Assembly (NCBI GenBank): GCA_030524705.1
Contig: JAUNGD010000027.1
Coordinates: 1-43,065, forward strand
Source: Lachnospiraceae bacterium
Lineage (GTDB): Bacteria; Bacillota; Clostridia; Lachnospirales; Lachnospiraceae
Reading direction: 5' to 3'
DNA length: 43,065 nucleotides
A model generated the notes under the pieces. It did no database searches. It was not told the DNA's origin and saw only the letters and a program-made list of their open reading frames with translations. Position 1 is the stretch's first letter. Every line of letters begins with the position of its first letter. Below are positions 26,140 through 34,284 of this stretch, piece after piece. Made by a program: the position numbers and the translations under genes.

Positions 26140-26895
26140 ATGAATGCAATAATAGAATCCAAAGACCTTAAATTGTGGTATGGGGATCACCAGGTGTTAA
26201 AGTCGATTTCAATGGATATACCGGAACATGAGATAACAGCACTCATAGGCCCATCCGGCTGCGGAAAGTCCACATTTCTTAAGACATTGAATCGAATGAA
26301 TGATCTGGTACAGAATGTACGCATTGTAGGTGAGGTAAATTATAACGGACATAATATCTATGCTCCGGATGTGGATGTGACCGCATTGCGTAAAGAGATC
26401 GGCATGGTATTTCAAAAACCGAATCCGTTTCCAATGAGTATCTATGATAACATTGCCTATGGACCACGAACCCATGGGATTCGGTCAAAGGTTAAACTGG
26501 ATGAGATTGTAGAGGAATCTCTCCGGTCGGCAGCGCTTTGGGATGAGGTAAAGGACAGGCTGAAAAAATCGGCTCTGGGGCTGTCTGGCGGACAGCAGCA
26601 GAGATTGTGCATCGCAAGGGCAATCAGTGTGTGTCCTCGTGTCATCTGCATGGATGAGAGTACGGCTTCCCTCGATCCGATCAGCACAAGTAAGATAGAG
26701 GATTTGGTTACAGAACTCAAATCACAATATACAGTTGTCATGGTTACTCATAACATGCAGCAGGCCGTCCGTATTTCAGATCGGTGCGCGTTCTTTCTGA
26801 TGGGAGAACTGGTGGAATACAGCAAGACAGATCAGATGTTTTCCAGACCACAGAATAAAAAGACCGAAGATTATATCACGGGAAGATTTGGATAA
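26140..26895 (+). CDS. pstB: Complete island-borne phosphate ABC transporter ATP-binding protein
   Basis: 251 residues with all ABC motifs: [53 protein letters not shown], Walker [14 protein letters not shown] with the catalytic glutamate, [10 protein letters not shown], and the PstB C-terminus [12 protein letters not shown]. It is clearly related to the broken host gene but diverged and more AT-rich. Its Walker B region codes DESTAS rather than DEPTSA, so the DNA no longer matches the integration site. AAGGAG precedes the ATG. It lies 112 bases after the host fragment's stop, so pst operon read-through can express it. It most likely restores phosphate uptake. Confidence 0.95.
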   Translation: MNAIIESKDLKLWYGDHQVLKSISMDIPEHEITALIGPSGCGKSTFLKTLNRMNDLVQNVRIVGEVNYNGHNIYAPDVDVTALRKEIGMVFQKPNPFPMSIYDNIAYGPRTHGIRSKVKLDEIVEESLRSAALWDEVKDRLKKSALGLSGGQQQRLCIARAISVCPRVICMDESTASLDPISTSKIEDLVTELKSQYTVVMVTHNMQQAVRISDRCAFFLMGELVEYSKTDQMFSRPQNKKTEDYITGRFG

Positions 26896-27113
26896 AAAAT
26901 TGCATAGATTACAAATGATGAAAAGGCAGATGTGAGTGAAAATGGGAAATATTATTCTGTCTTTTCTAATTTTGATAGAATAAATAGAATTATAATAGAT
27001 GAATAAATAATAAAAGGTTTATGAGTGATAGTAAGACTTTTGTGTCGCAACTTAATAGTTATGTTCAAATGCTGATTTAAAGAGTAAGGCATGAAAATGA
27101 GAAGAATGAATAC
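26896..27113 (+). other. AT-rich non-coding gap after island pstB
   Basis: TTATTCT and AGAATAA near 26952-26980 can form a weak stem without a U-run. A short frame ending SKTFVSQLNSYVQMLI near 27030-27080 has no start and is not recognised. No gene is supported here. Confidence 0.4.
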
Positions 27114-27141
27114 TTGACTTTTTATAGAATTATGTTAAGAT
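27114..27141 (+). promoter_or_regulatory. Promoter of AbiF-associated RNA copy 1
   Basis: TTGACT (27114-27119), 16 bp, TAAGAT (27136-27141). The predicted start falls near 27148, exactly where similarity between the two RNA copies begins. Confidence 0.75.
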
Positions 27142-27147
27142 AATTAC

Positions 27148-27232
27148 AGACCGTAGGGAGGCATGGGTAATGCCTGAATCCAAATATTCCATTGGCGGGA
27201 TTAAGAATGGTATATCCATTCTTTTTTTTTAC
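27148..27232 (+). ncRNA. AbiF-associated small RNA, copy 1 (upstream)
   Basis: The segment 27148-27199 matches 28226-28277 at 47 of 52 positions, including a long identical core with GGTAATGCCTGAATCC. It contains the hairpin AGGCA...TGCCT and ends in its own terminator, AAGAATGG/CCATTCTT plus a long T-run (27203-27232). It has its own promoter and precedes abiF, whose start is 19 bases after the T-run. Structured RNAs next to abiF genes are known as the abiF RNA motif. By that precedent it would be the RNA antitoxin or regulator of the HEPN protein; I have not checked it against a covariance model. Confidence 0.8.
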
Positions 27233-27250
27233 CATGAGAGGAGATAAATA

Positions 27251-28201
27251 ATGCCAAACAGGGAAGTTCCGATTAATTTGGAAGAACAGATAGATGTGAT
27301 GAAGAAATATGTGGTGTTCCGGCAAAGAAAAAGAATGAGAAATTTTCTGCAATATGCGGGTTACTTTAGAGTGAGCAGATATGGAAAATATTTGCTTTCT
27401 TACTCAGGCGTCATGGGTAATAAACCGGAGCAGGAGCTTTTGTTTCAATTGTATGAGTTTGACGTTAAATTGAGAAATCTTTTGGTTTTATATTGCAACA
27501 AAGCAGAGGTGCGATTTAAGAGTGCAGTGTCAAATGCTGTCTCCTTAAAGACGCAGGATGCAGTTTTTTATTTGGATCAGCAATATTATACTCCTTCTAA
27601 AAGTGAGAAAGACGCAAAGAAACGAAAACGGAATGAAAAATATTTTCAAAGATTTTTAGATGATATTTTGGATAAAGAAAATGCATTAAGGAAAGATGTA
27701 GTAAAACATCCTGAACTAAAAGAGTACCGAAGAGGTGGGAGCAGGCAGAACAACAGTCTTCCGGTGTGGGTGGTTTTTTCATATTTTGAGTTTGGTACAA
27801 TAACTATGTTGTATTCCTATTTGCGGGGTGATTTAAGAAAAACGGTTTTGAATTATGCTTTTTCAAAGGGAAAATATAAGAAAGAAGCAACAAAGCAGAT
27901 AGATACTTGGTTGGATGCTATAAGAAATCTTAGAAATTATTGTGCACATAATTCGATGGTAAGCGGTATGACATCGTCGGTTGTCATTCGGGATCTGAAT
28001 GATTCGCCTGATGTTTTGCCAAAAGATACAGATTTGTTTTCCAGATTATATGCATTGAAAAAGATTTTACCCAAGAAAGATTCAGAACAGATGAAAAAGG
28101 AATTGAAAAAGTTGATTCAGAGGACAAAAATTGATATTTATCAGTTAAACATTCTCCCTGCGAAATGGGAAGAATTAATAGATCGTATTAAAGAATTTTA
28201 A
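27251..28201 (+). CDS. abiF: AbiF/AbiD-type (Abi_2 family) HEPN abortive infection protein
   Basis: 316 residues of the Abi_2 family. The N-terminus MPNREVPINLEEQIDVMKKY is followed by LLFQLYEFDVKLRNLLVLYC and VRFKSAVSNAVSLK, and the HEPN core has RNYCAH at R228-H233, the RNase motif R-x4-H. AbiF/AbiD proteins abort phage infection. Recent models treat them as RNases held in check by an adjacent RNA and related to the ancestors of Cas13; I recall this and have not verified it. GAGAGGAGATAA precedes the ATG. It is flanked on both sides by copies of the same small RNA. Confidence 0.9.
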   Translation: MPNREVPINLEEQIDVMKKYVVFRQRKRMRNFLQYAGYFRVSRYGKYLLSYSGVMGNKPEQELLFQLYEFDVKLRNLLVLYCNKAEVRFKSAVSNAVSLKTQDAVFYLDQQYYTPSKSEKDAKKRKRNEKYFQRFLDDILDKENALRKDVVKHPELKEYRRGGSRQNNSLPVWVVFSYFEFGTITMLYSYLRGDLRKTVLNYAFSKGKYKKEATKQIDTWLDAIRNLRNYCAHNSMVSGMTSSVVIRDLNDSPDVLPKDTDLFSRLYALKKILPKKDSEQMKKELKKLIQRTKIDIYQLNILPAKWEELIDRIKEF

Positions 28202-28225
28202 GCGCAAAAATGCATATGATAATAG

Positions 28226-28313
28226 AGACCGTAGGAAGGCGAGGGTAATGCCTGAATCCAAATATTCCATTAACGGGGGCAGATGAGCCAAGTGCTTGTC
28301 TGCCTTATTTTTG
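28226..28313 (+). ncRNA. AbiF-associated small RNA, copy 2 (downstream)
   Basis: This is the second copy of the 52-nt core, beginning 25 bases after the abiF stop, with TATGAT (28215-28220) as a likely -10 just before it. In the hairpin, AGGCA of copy 1 becomes AGGCG, which still pairs (G-U) with TGCCT. It ends in an unrelated terminator: GGCAGA (28278-28283) with TCTGCC (28299-28304), then TTATTTTT. Different terminators on a shared core argue for selection on the core RNA. Confidence 0.78.
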
Positions 28314-28405
28314 TTACACATTGTACTGATGAGGATGCGGGATATGATTTGGGAAAAGAAGTATAATTAGTCAATGTAGATGTGAAGGCTGTCATGTAGA
28401 AATAA

Positions 28406-28461
28406 TTTACTTGTATTTTACAACAATAGGGTAGAGGATTTTACAATGTACCTGTTAGAAT
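28406..28461 (+). promoter_or_regulatory. Pho-box promoter in the right end of sub-element 1
   Basis: TTTAC hexamers start at 28406, 28417 and 28440 (steps 11 and 23), then ten bases and TAGAAT (28456-28461). It aligns without gaps to 34285-34340; I count 45 of 56 positions identical. It drives the leader frame at 28513. Confidence 0.7.
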
Positions 28462-28512
28462 ATGAGATAACAAATAAAAGTATTTAGTAAATAATTTGAG
28501 AAGAGAAAAGAT

Positions 28513-28671
28513 GTGACAGTAATTTATAATCCAATGTTAAATAATACGTTGGCAAAAATGTACAGTATATACATTATTGAATACTGTGCAAGCCGTGTGT
28601 TTCATGAGTTTGCGTGCACCCTACCTAAAATCTTGGATGTAAACTGGTGCAAGGGTTCGGTAGGTGTATAG
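28513..28671 (+). CDS. Right-end leader peptide of sub-element 1, orphaned
   Basis: GTG at 28513 opens a 52-codon frame. Its first 42 codons align without gaps to the leader at 34410: T-x-I-Y at residues 2-5, SI at 18-19, and TLPKILD at 36-42. After the junction codon it continues VNWCKGSVGV and stops, because sub-element 2 rather than pstB follows. It probably once restarted translation of the 3' pstB part. No cellular function is proposed for the peptide itself. Confidence 0.5.
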   Translation: MTVIYNPMLNNTLAKMYSIYIIEYCASRVFHEFACTLPKILDVNWCKGSVGV

Positions 28672-28761
28672 CATGTTTTGTGTTGAAAATAATAGAATAT
28701 AAATACATGATGCACAAAGCATAGGGGAAAATGTGTATCAAGTAGGGAGAGAATGTAGGAT

Positions 28762-28802
28762 GACTGGTAAGGGAAAGGGAATCTCTTTGACCGGTCTTTT
28801 AT
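28762..28802 (+). terminator. Putative terminator in the decayed left part of sub-element 2
   Basis: GACTGGT (28762-28768) pairs with ACCGGTC (28790-28796, one G-U), the inner AAGGGA/TCTCTTT segments extend the stem, and TTTTATT follows. It may end the transcript from the Pho promoter at 28406. Confidence 0.55.
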
Positions 28803-28938
28803 TATGTGAATTGCACAATTTGTGGCAGAGCTTCTTGGTGTATTCTGTGAGAAGCTTTCTTTGGGAAAAGTGATATAGTGTAATACTTGGTAAAACATAA
28901 AAGGTCAAAATGTGAAAGGATATGTTGGAAACAAAATT

Positions 28939-29145
28939 ATGAAAGCATATGGAAAGAAGCTATGGTGGGTTGAAAACCAGTACTATGGAGATGAGCTACA
29001 TACAGGAATTCCGCTGCCTTCGTCTGGAAAGAGACGTGGGTAGCGTAGAAAGAAGTATGAGAGAATTTTTAAGAAGATGGAAAGGCAGCATAGTAAAAAT
29101 GAAATTAGAAAAATAATGAAATCGATTAATAACGCAGAGGTATAA
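28939..29145 (+). pseudogene. Small ORF with an internal TAG codon
   Basis: ATG at 28939 gives KAYGKKLWWVENQYYGDELH and GIPLPSSGKRRG, then TAG at 29041. The same frame stays open for another 34 codons (RRKKYERIFKKMERQHSKNE onward) to TAA at 29143. It looks like a 68-residue basic protein broken by one nonsense codon. The family is not recognised. A terminator, ACAGCAC/GTGCTGT plus TTATTTT, follows at 29151-29178. Confidence 0.45.
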
Positions 29146-29178
29146 TGAATACAGCACCTACTGCGTGCTGTTTATTTT

Positions 29179-29495
29179 AGGGAAGCAGTGATGATATTAG
29201 AACTATATGGGAAAATATAACATGATAATTGAGAAAAACCAGAAAGAGATGAAAACTGCTAGGAAGGCAATCCATGATCTGGCATAAGAGATGAAACAGA
29301 TTACTATCCTGAAATTGATGAGAAAGCATCTTTTATAAAAGTATTGTTATCTGAGAAGAGATGAGCCAAGAGGCGGAACGCTAAAAGGAGGGGTGAAAGT
29401 AGTGAATCTGAGTATGGAGAACAACAACCTGAAAAGCAAAACGAATGTATAGGTAGCAGCTATCTGTAAAATTTTTTCACTTTTTTATATATAAC
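29179..29495 (+). other. Non-coding stretch with further gene relics
   Basis: One frame reads DETDYYPEIDEKASFIKVLL near 29290-29350 and stops soon after; others before it (KNQKEMKTARKAIHDLA near 29235-29286) are cut by stops. These look like pieces of a small protein broken by frameshifts. No complete gene is supported before the ABC-3C promoter. Confidence 0.4.
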
Positions 29496-29523
29496 TCGAC
29501 ATAGCGTGAGTTTAGCGTATAAT
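29496..29523 (+). promoter_or_regulatory. Promoter of the ABC-3C operon
   Basis: TCGACA (29496-29501), 16 bp, TATAAT (29518-29523). The predicted start near 29530 lies downstream of the GTG at 29506, which rules that codon out and supports the GTG at 29554. Confidence 0.7.
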
Positions 29524-29553
29524 AATAGTATAAAATTATTAAGAGGTGGAAAT

Positions 29554-30828
29554 GTGAGCAGAGGCAATGATGCAATTCCAACATGGAGTGGATTTAATTA
29601 TCAAGGCAAAGTAATGTTGTTTTATATCGTAAAGTTGATAAACAAAATAAATAAAGAACAAGATAAAAGGAGGTATTCTGTAAACTTAGAGGAGGTAGAG
29701 GATTTTTGTATTATCCGTGATTCTGAATATGTTTCTTTCCATCAAGTGAAAGCGTGGTTATCAGTAACGAAATGGAGCAGTTATAGTACAGCTATGGACA
29801 AGCTGCTAAAACATCGAGATGAGTCTTCAAATCCGACGGCAAAATGTTATCTTATGGTGGCGAGGGAAGTAGATGATTGGGACGAGGATTCTAATACATA
29901 TAATGGAAGCATAGAACTTTATAAACATGATTCCAAAATCATAGGAGTCTGTGATGTAAAGGATTTAATCATCCAAGAAATAAAGAAGTATTTAGTTGAA
30001 AAAGGATACAATCAAAATCAATATGAAATTGTATATAGTGAGTTATGCTTATATTTGGATGATAGGATTGCCTTGATGCATAAGCAGGGAGCAAAAAAGA
30101 GGGATTATGACATACCATTCTCAGAAGTATTAAATATTATTGAAGAATCAGTAAAGAAAGAGTTTGTACGGAAAGAGTTTTATCTGAAAGAGAAGATATA
30201 TAATTATATTATGGAAAATATGGAAAAAGCATTAGATGGTATATGTCAGGATGTATGTGAGGAATCTTTGAAAGATTGCAGTGGAATGTGCGCTGCAAGG
30301 ACGGCTTACGAGAAGATAATGGAAATTTCAGATTATACCAAATTTTGCAAAGTATTAAATCCGGATAAAATAGACGGATGGGACAATTCACTGGCGATGG
30401 CTGAGAATTTTCCGGTAAAAGGATTGCAAAATGAAATCTATTATCTGCTATACCAAAGTAAAAGTCCCGAAAAAATCTTAGGGGATAGAAGCAGTATATA
30501 TCTGCAATCTAAATATTCAAATGCAAAAAATGGGCAAATAATCCCAACATTATTGGATTTAACCAGTGGATATAGGGGGAAAAGCAGGGCACTGCAAAGG
30601 ATATTCCAAAATATTATCCAGAATACTGATATTATGGACATTTTAGAAGGAAACAGTATAACAGTTATTCCGGGCAGTTATAATGGCTTCTTATCTCAGG
30701 CACAGATAACTTCTGGATGGAAGGAAAGTAATCCAGAAAAAATAAACCATTATTATAGAGAAATAGAGTTGATTTCTTCAAAAGAACTACAGGAAAAATT
30801 TGAAGAAAATGGAGGTAATCATGACTAA
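29554..30828 (+). CDS. ABC-3C system effector: putative Cap4/DUF4297-like nuclease with C-terminal ABC-3C domain
   Basis: 424 residues from GTG 29554, which has GAGGTGG just upstream. The N-terminus has the DUF4297-like pattern: W11-SGFNYQ17, then an acidic VED (48-50), and FHQVKAW with Q64-x-K66. This reads as a PD-(D/E)xK-type nuclease core with the D...QxK arrangement. Residues about 200-424 are helical with no named motif and fit the C-terminal domain that couples effectors to the ATPase in ABC-three-component systems. The stop overlaps the next gene by eight bases. Nuclease activity is inferred from the motif layout only. Confidence 0.75.
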   Translation: MSRGNDAIPTWSGFNYQGKVMLFYIVKLINKINKEQDKRRYSVNLEEVEDFCIIRDSEYVSFHQVKAWLSVTKWSSYSTAMDKLLKHRDESSNPTAKCYLMVAREVDDWDEDSNTYNGSIELYKHDSKIIGVCDVKDLIIQEIKKYLVEKGYNQNQYEIVYSELCLYLDDRIALMHKQGAKKRDYDIPFSEVLNIIEESVKKEFVRKEFYLKEKIYNYIMENMEKALDGICQDVCEESLKDCSGMCAARTAYEKIMEISDYTKFCKVLNPDKIDGWDNSLAMAENFPVKGLQNEIYYLLYQSKSPEKILGDRSSIYLQSKYSNAKNGQIIPTLLDLTSGYRGKSRALQRIFQNIIQNTDIMDILEGNSITVIPGSYNGFLSQAQITSGWKESNPEKINHYYREIELISSKELQEKFEENGGNHD

Positions 30829-31576
30829 TACTATAATTGATATAATCCGATCACTAAATGCAGGAAATGTTCTTCCCTTGCAAAGAGATGCGGAAACAAA
30901 GATTGATTTATATAATGATGACGTAGAATTGTATATTGATTACTCTGGTAATGATAAAAAGTATTATTATTTTGCTGAACTTAAAATGGATGATGAAAAA
31001 GACGACAATTTAGCGCAGATTGAAGATATCCTGCGAAATAACGAAGCGTTTTCAGTAATTGGTGAACCTAATCCGAGCGATTCATATATGATTTTATTGT
31101 GGCAAGTAGAATATATAGATGAAAGTATTTATCCATATGTTATAAAAATTGAGGAAAATGAATTCTTTTATAAAAAATATGTGTTTTACTACACAGAAAA
31201 AGAACTGAAATCCTTCTTGGACTGGTATCATACATTAGCAAAAAAGGGTACCTCTGCCCTTACAGAAATATTAGATGTCTTACGATTTTCAGATGAAGAG
31301 TCTGTCCAAGTGAGTTTTTTGACACGATTGCTGGTTAAAGTCCCGTTTTTTCATCCAGTGTTTCCAAAAGCTGTAATGAATGACTTTGATAAGATGGTTC
31401 AGCAAAAAATTAATGGAATAAGGCAGACACAAAAGGAAAAAGTCGATGGGACAAAGCAGACACAAAAAGAAATAGTCGGGATAATTAATAATATCTTTAT
31501 GGAAGCGGTAGATAATGGAAATGCTGACATAGAGAAATTATCCGATAAGATATACCAGAAATTAATGGAGGAATAG
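30821..31576 (+). CDS. ABC-3C system middle component
   Basis: 251 residues starting at ATG 30821 (GGAGGT upstream, overlapping the effector stop). It starts MTNTIIDIIRSLNAGNVLPL, a helical opening seen in small middle components that sit between effector and ATPase, followed by an acidic mixed alpha/beta part. Near the C-terminus an 11-codon unit is duplicated in tandem (RQTQKEKVDG then KQTQKEIVGI, about 31411-31477), a likely length-variable linker. The role is assigned by operon position; the sequence alone is weakly diagnostic. Confidence 0.65.
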   Translation: MTNTIIDIIRSLNAGNVLPLQRDAETKIDLYNDDVELYIDYSGNDKKYYYFAELKMDDEKDDNLAQIEDILRNNEAFSVIGEPNPSDSYMILLWQVEYIDESIYPYVIKIEENEFFYKKYVFYYTEKELKSFLDWYHTLAKKGTSALTEILDVLRFSDEESVQVSFLTRLLVKVPFFHPVFPKAVMNDFDKMVQQKINGIRQTQKEKVDGTKQTQKEIVGIINNIFMEAVDNGNADIEKLSDKIYQKLMEE

Positions 31577-31580
31577 TTGG

Positions 31581-33872
31581 ATGGGTTATACATTTAGAAA
31601 TATTTGTATTAGAAATTTCAAATACATTACGGATGAAAAGCCATTAGAATTTGAGTTTAGCAATAGCAATATTGTTATTTTAGATGGGCAGAATGGATAT
31701 GGAAAAACAACACTGTTTGATGCAATAGAGATTTTGCTGACAGGTCGAATCAAGCATTTTAATCCAAATTTACAGAATAGAAAGACGGAAACAATAGGAA
31801 TGTTAGCGAATAATGGCAGCAAAGATATTGTTATAGCGGCAGTTCTATCGTCTGATACGGAAGGTGAATTGCGGATTGAGAGAAGGTTGCTATGCAAGGA
31901 TGAGTTCAAGAGCATACTTTTGCTGAATGATCAGCAGACAGAACAGGAGGAATTATATGATAAATTAGGATTTAGCTTAAACATGTTTGATATTGGAATG
32001 TATATTTCCCAAAGCGAATCTTTAGAGTTTCTTCAGAACAAATACAAAGACAGGAAAGCATATGTTTCATCTCTTTTGGATAATTCAGAAATGCAAGATA
32101 AAATAAAAACGTTAAAGTCCATCCAGGAATCCTTAGAGGAAAGGATCAACCAGGAAACAGAGGAAAAGGAAGGAAAGATAAAATCTGCAAAAGACAAAGT
32201 AGCTTCCTTAGAGAAGCAGATGGAAAGCGTTTCAATTCATGCGGAATTACCAGGAGAAGATGTAAGACTGTTTAGCGAGGAAGAATATCCGTTTGATGTT
32301 ATAGAGATAAATGAAGATGTCACATATGATTCTGTCATCTTGCCGCTTAGGCAGGTAAGCAAATTCGTAGAAAATTATGAGGAATATATTAAATATATAG
32401 ATAATGCTTATGTAAAGGAATTAACGGGAACATCTAAGCAGATATATATGGCGTTGTTTTACTGTGAAGAGATTACATTGCTTAACGAAAACGAAAACCT
32501 ACTGCAGCGTTTAAATAAATACATAGGGTTATTGAAGGATTTTTCAGAAAGTAAATGGTCCGTAGATGAGAAACTTTTTGAAGAAATCAATATAGATAGA
32601 AAAACGATTGATCGATTAAGAGAATTATTATTAAATCAACAGAGAGAACGGAGCCAGCTGGCAGATGCAGATAAAGTTTTGGCGCAGATGATAAAAGCTA
32701 GAAGGGCGTTTATTGACCAATATAATTATGCTGTAGAAGCAGGTAAATTTAATCAAAACAAGTGTCCATTGTGTGGGACGGATTTTGAAGACATTAATCA
32801 GGCTATTACAGAAACAGAGGGTTTCATTAAAAATATCCATACGGATGGCGTAAAAGCAATAGAGGATTATGAAATAGAAATATCAGGGATATTTCGGCAA
32901 AACGTAATTCCAATTTTACAGAAGCATCTTGAAGATAACAAACTTATACTTCAGATGAGAGATTCGCTGTTAGGATGTAGGGCGCTTTCCACAGAAAAAT
33001 TACAAAAGCTGTTGGCTAAATTAGGGATATCTGGATTTTCTTCCAATAGAAAAGAAGAATTTAACATGGATGAATTTTCAAGGGAATATGAGAAACTGAT
33101 GGAAACAATCCGAAGTAAAGAAATTCCCAATAAAATTATTTTAAAGGATGAGGAAATAGAATTATATAAATCAATCCATAACAAATATTATCATAACAAG
33201 AAACCAGTCCACACTTTGGAGGAACTGCACAGCAAGGAACAGTATATAGCAAAATTGTTTAATGATAAATTCTCCTTACAGCTTTCAGTTGAAAAAGAGA
33301 AGCTAAAAAAGTTGGAAGAGGATTATGGGAAATATGGAACGAAAAGAGATGCTATGTTAGAGGCGTTTAAAACTTTGGTAAGCAAATATGAAGCATCCAG
33401 TAAAGATTATCAAACACAGCTTACTAATGCAATAAAGATTCCATTGTTGGTATATAGTGGGAGAATTATACAGAATTACCCATTGGGATTGGGAATCAGG
33501 GCAGTCGTTAAGACAAATCAGCTGGTTTTTGAAGCAACTTCGAAAAATGGAAATGATGTTTATAATATCTTAAGCACAGGACAGCTTAATGGTCTTTCTA
33601 TTGCATTTTTGTTATCCATAAAAAATGTATATGGGCAAGCGGATGGATTAGATATTTTATTAATAGATGATCCACTGCAGACCATTGATGATATTAGCGC
33701 CATTTCATTGGCTGATTTATTGACGCAGCAGGGAATTGGACAGATTGTTTTGTCTACACATGAGGATGCAAAAGCAGCGTTGCTCAGATATAAATTTAAA
33801 AAAGCCGGTTTGAGTGTTTTAGAGAAAAACATGCAAAAATTATATATGGAAACTGTTTCAGTCGAGGGATAG
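31581..33872 (+). CDS. ABC-3C system ATPase: RecF/SMC-like AAA protein with zinc hook
   Basis: 763 residues. Walker A GQNGYGKTT (36-44) follows an SMC/RecF opening (FRNICIRNFKYITDEKPLEF). QSESLEFLQ is the Q-loop region. Long coiled coils flank a zinc hook CPLCG (C395/C398). The C-terminal lobe has the signature STGQLNGLSIAFLLS, Walker B ILLIDDPLQTIDD and the H-loop STHEDA. Such ATPases sense or load on DNA and license the nuclease partner in ABC-3C and related conflict systems. GGAGGA precedes the ATG, four bases after the middle component. Confidence 0.88.
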   Translation: MGYTFRNICIRNFKYITDEKPLEFEFSNSNIVILDGQNGYGKTTLFDAIEILLTGRIKHFNPNLQNRKTETIGMLANNGSKDIVIAAVLSSDTEGELRIERRLLCKDEFKSILLLNDQQTEQEELYDKLGFSLNMFDIGMYISQSESLEFLQNKYKDRKAYVSSLLDNSEMQDKIKTLKSIQESLEERINQETEEKEGKIKSAKDKVASLEKQMESVSIHAELPGEDVRLFSEEEYPFDVIEINEDVTYDSVILPLRQVSKFVENYEEYIKYIDNAYVKELTGTSKQIYMALFYCEEITLLNENENLLQRLNKYIGLLKDFSESKWSVDEKLFEEINIDRKTIDRLRELLLNQQRERSQLADADKVLAQMIKARRAFIDQYNYAVEAGKFNQNKCPLCGTDFEDINQAITETEGFIKNIHTDGVKAIEDYEIEISGIFRQNVIPILQKHLEDNKLILQMRDSLLGCRALSTEKLQKLLAKLGISGFSSNRKEEFNMDEFSREYEKLMETIRSKEIPNKIILKDEEIELYKSIHNKYYHNKKPVHTLEELHSKEQYIAKLFNDKFSLQLSVEKEKLKKLEEDYGKYGTKRDAMLEAFKTLVSKYEASSKDYQTQLTNAIKIPLLVYSGRIIQNYPLGLGIRAVVKTNQLVFEATSKNGNDVYNILSTGQLNGLSIAFLLSIKNVYGQADGLDILLIDDPLQTIDDISAISLADLLTQQGIGQIVLSTHEDAKAALLRYKFKKAGLSVLEKNMQKLYMETVSVEG

Positions 33873-33880
33873 TAGTTAGA

Positions 33881-33919
33881 AAGCCAGTAGAAATATAAAA
33901 AAATTTATGCTGGCTTTTT
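33881..33919 (+). terminator. Terminator of the ABC-3C operon
   Basis: AAGCCAG (33881-33887) pairs with CTGGCTT (33910-33916), followed by TTTATAT. It lies just past the ATPase stop. Confidence 0.7.
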
Positions 33920-34048
33920 ATATGTTTGGATGACAGTTTAGGTGTGGAAATGCTTGAAAGACATAGCCAGTTATTAGATTTAAGTAGTATGTTACAATCT
34001 GTAGCCCTAAACGCTATGTCCGCAATATAGTGATTATTCCGGGCCTCA

Positions 34049-34216
34049 TTGGTTCTTCCACATCGTAATATTCATATAGCACAGAAAAGAACGATTGAAT
34101 TATTACAGGAGCAAGTTGCCCAGTTACAAAAACAGGTTGCGGAACTGGAAAAAGAAAATTCCAGACTGAAAACGGCACTTGGGAAAAGAGCTTTGAATAC
34201 AATCAAGCATTTATAA
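34049..34216 (+). pseudogene. Coiled-coil C-terminal relic
   Basis: A frame open from 34034, with a TTG at 34049 but no good start, encodes RTIELLQEQVAQLQKQVAEL, then EKENSRLKTALGK and a stop at 34216. The heptad pattern is clear. It may be the tail of a lost DNA-binding or transposition protein. The 10-mer ACGCTATGTC at 34011-34020, just before it, is the inverted complement of 29498-29507 at the other end of the ABC-3C cassette. Confidence 0.4.
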
Positions 34217-34284
34217 GCAAAATAAGAAAATAACAAACCTGCGCAGGTACACGACAAGTGTGCCTGTTGGTTGTTCAGATAATC

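Larger units (their letters stand above)
25995..28637 (+). mobile_element. Sub-element 1: replacement pstB + AbiF/RNA module + Pho-type right end
   Basis: This 2.6-kb unit runs from the left junction to an internal junction ATCTTGGA (28630-28637), which repeats the outer right junction. Contents: boundary inverted repeat, pstB copy, RNA copy 1, abiF, RNA copy 2, Pho-box promoter, 42-codon leader. The bases after the internal junction (GGATGTAAACTG) resemble those after the left junction (GGACGGGAACTG), as expected if a second element begins there. Confidence 0.65.

Noticed and set aside
26140-26895. Simple tandem duplication of pstB
   Set aside because: The copy is diverged and AT-rich, the first copy is broken at a precise junction, and the missing 3' part is 8.5 kb away. 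Local duplication does not explain this.
27148-28313. The two near-identical 52-nt segments around abiF as CRISPR repeats
   Set aside because: Only two copies, more than 1 kb apart with a gene between, each with its own promoter-like sequence and terminator. A small RNA is the better reading.
29506-29553. Longer N-terminus for the ABC-3C effector from GTG 29506
   Set aside because: The TATAAT at 29518-29523 puts transcription start downstream of it, and the strong GAGGTGG site serves GTG 29554.
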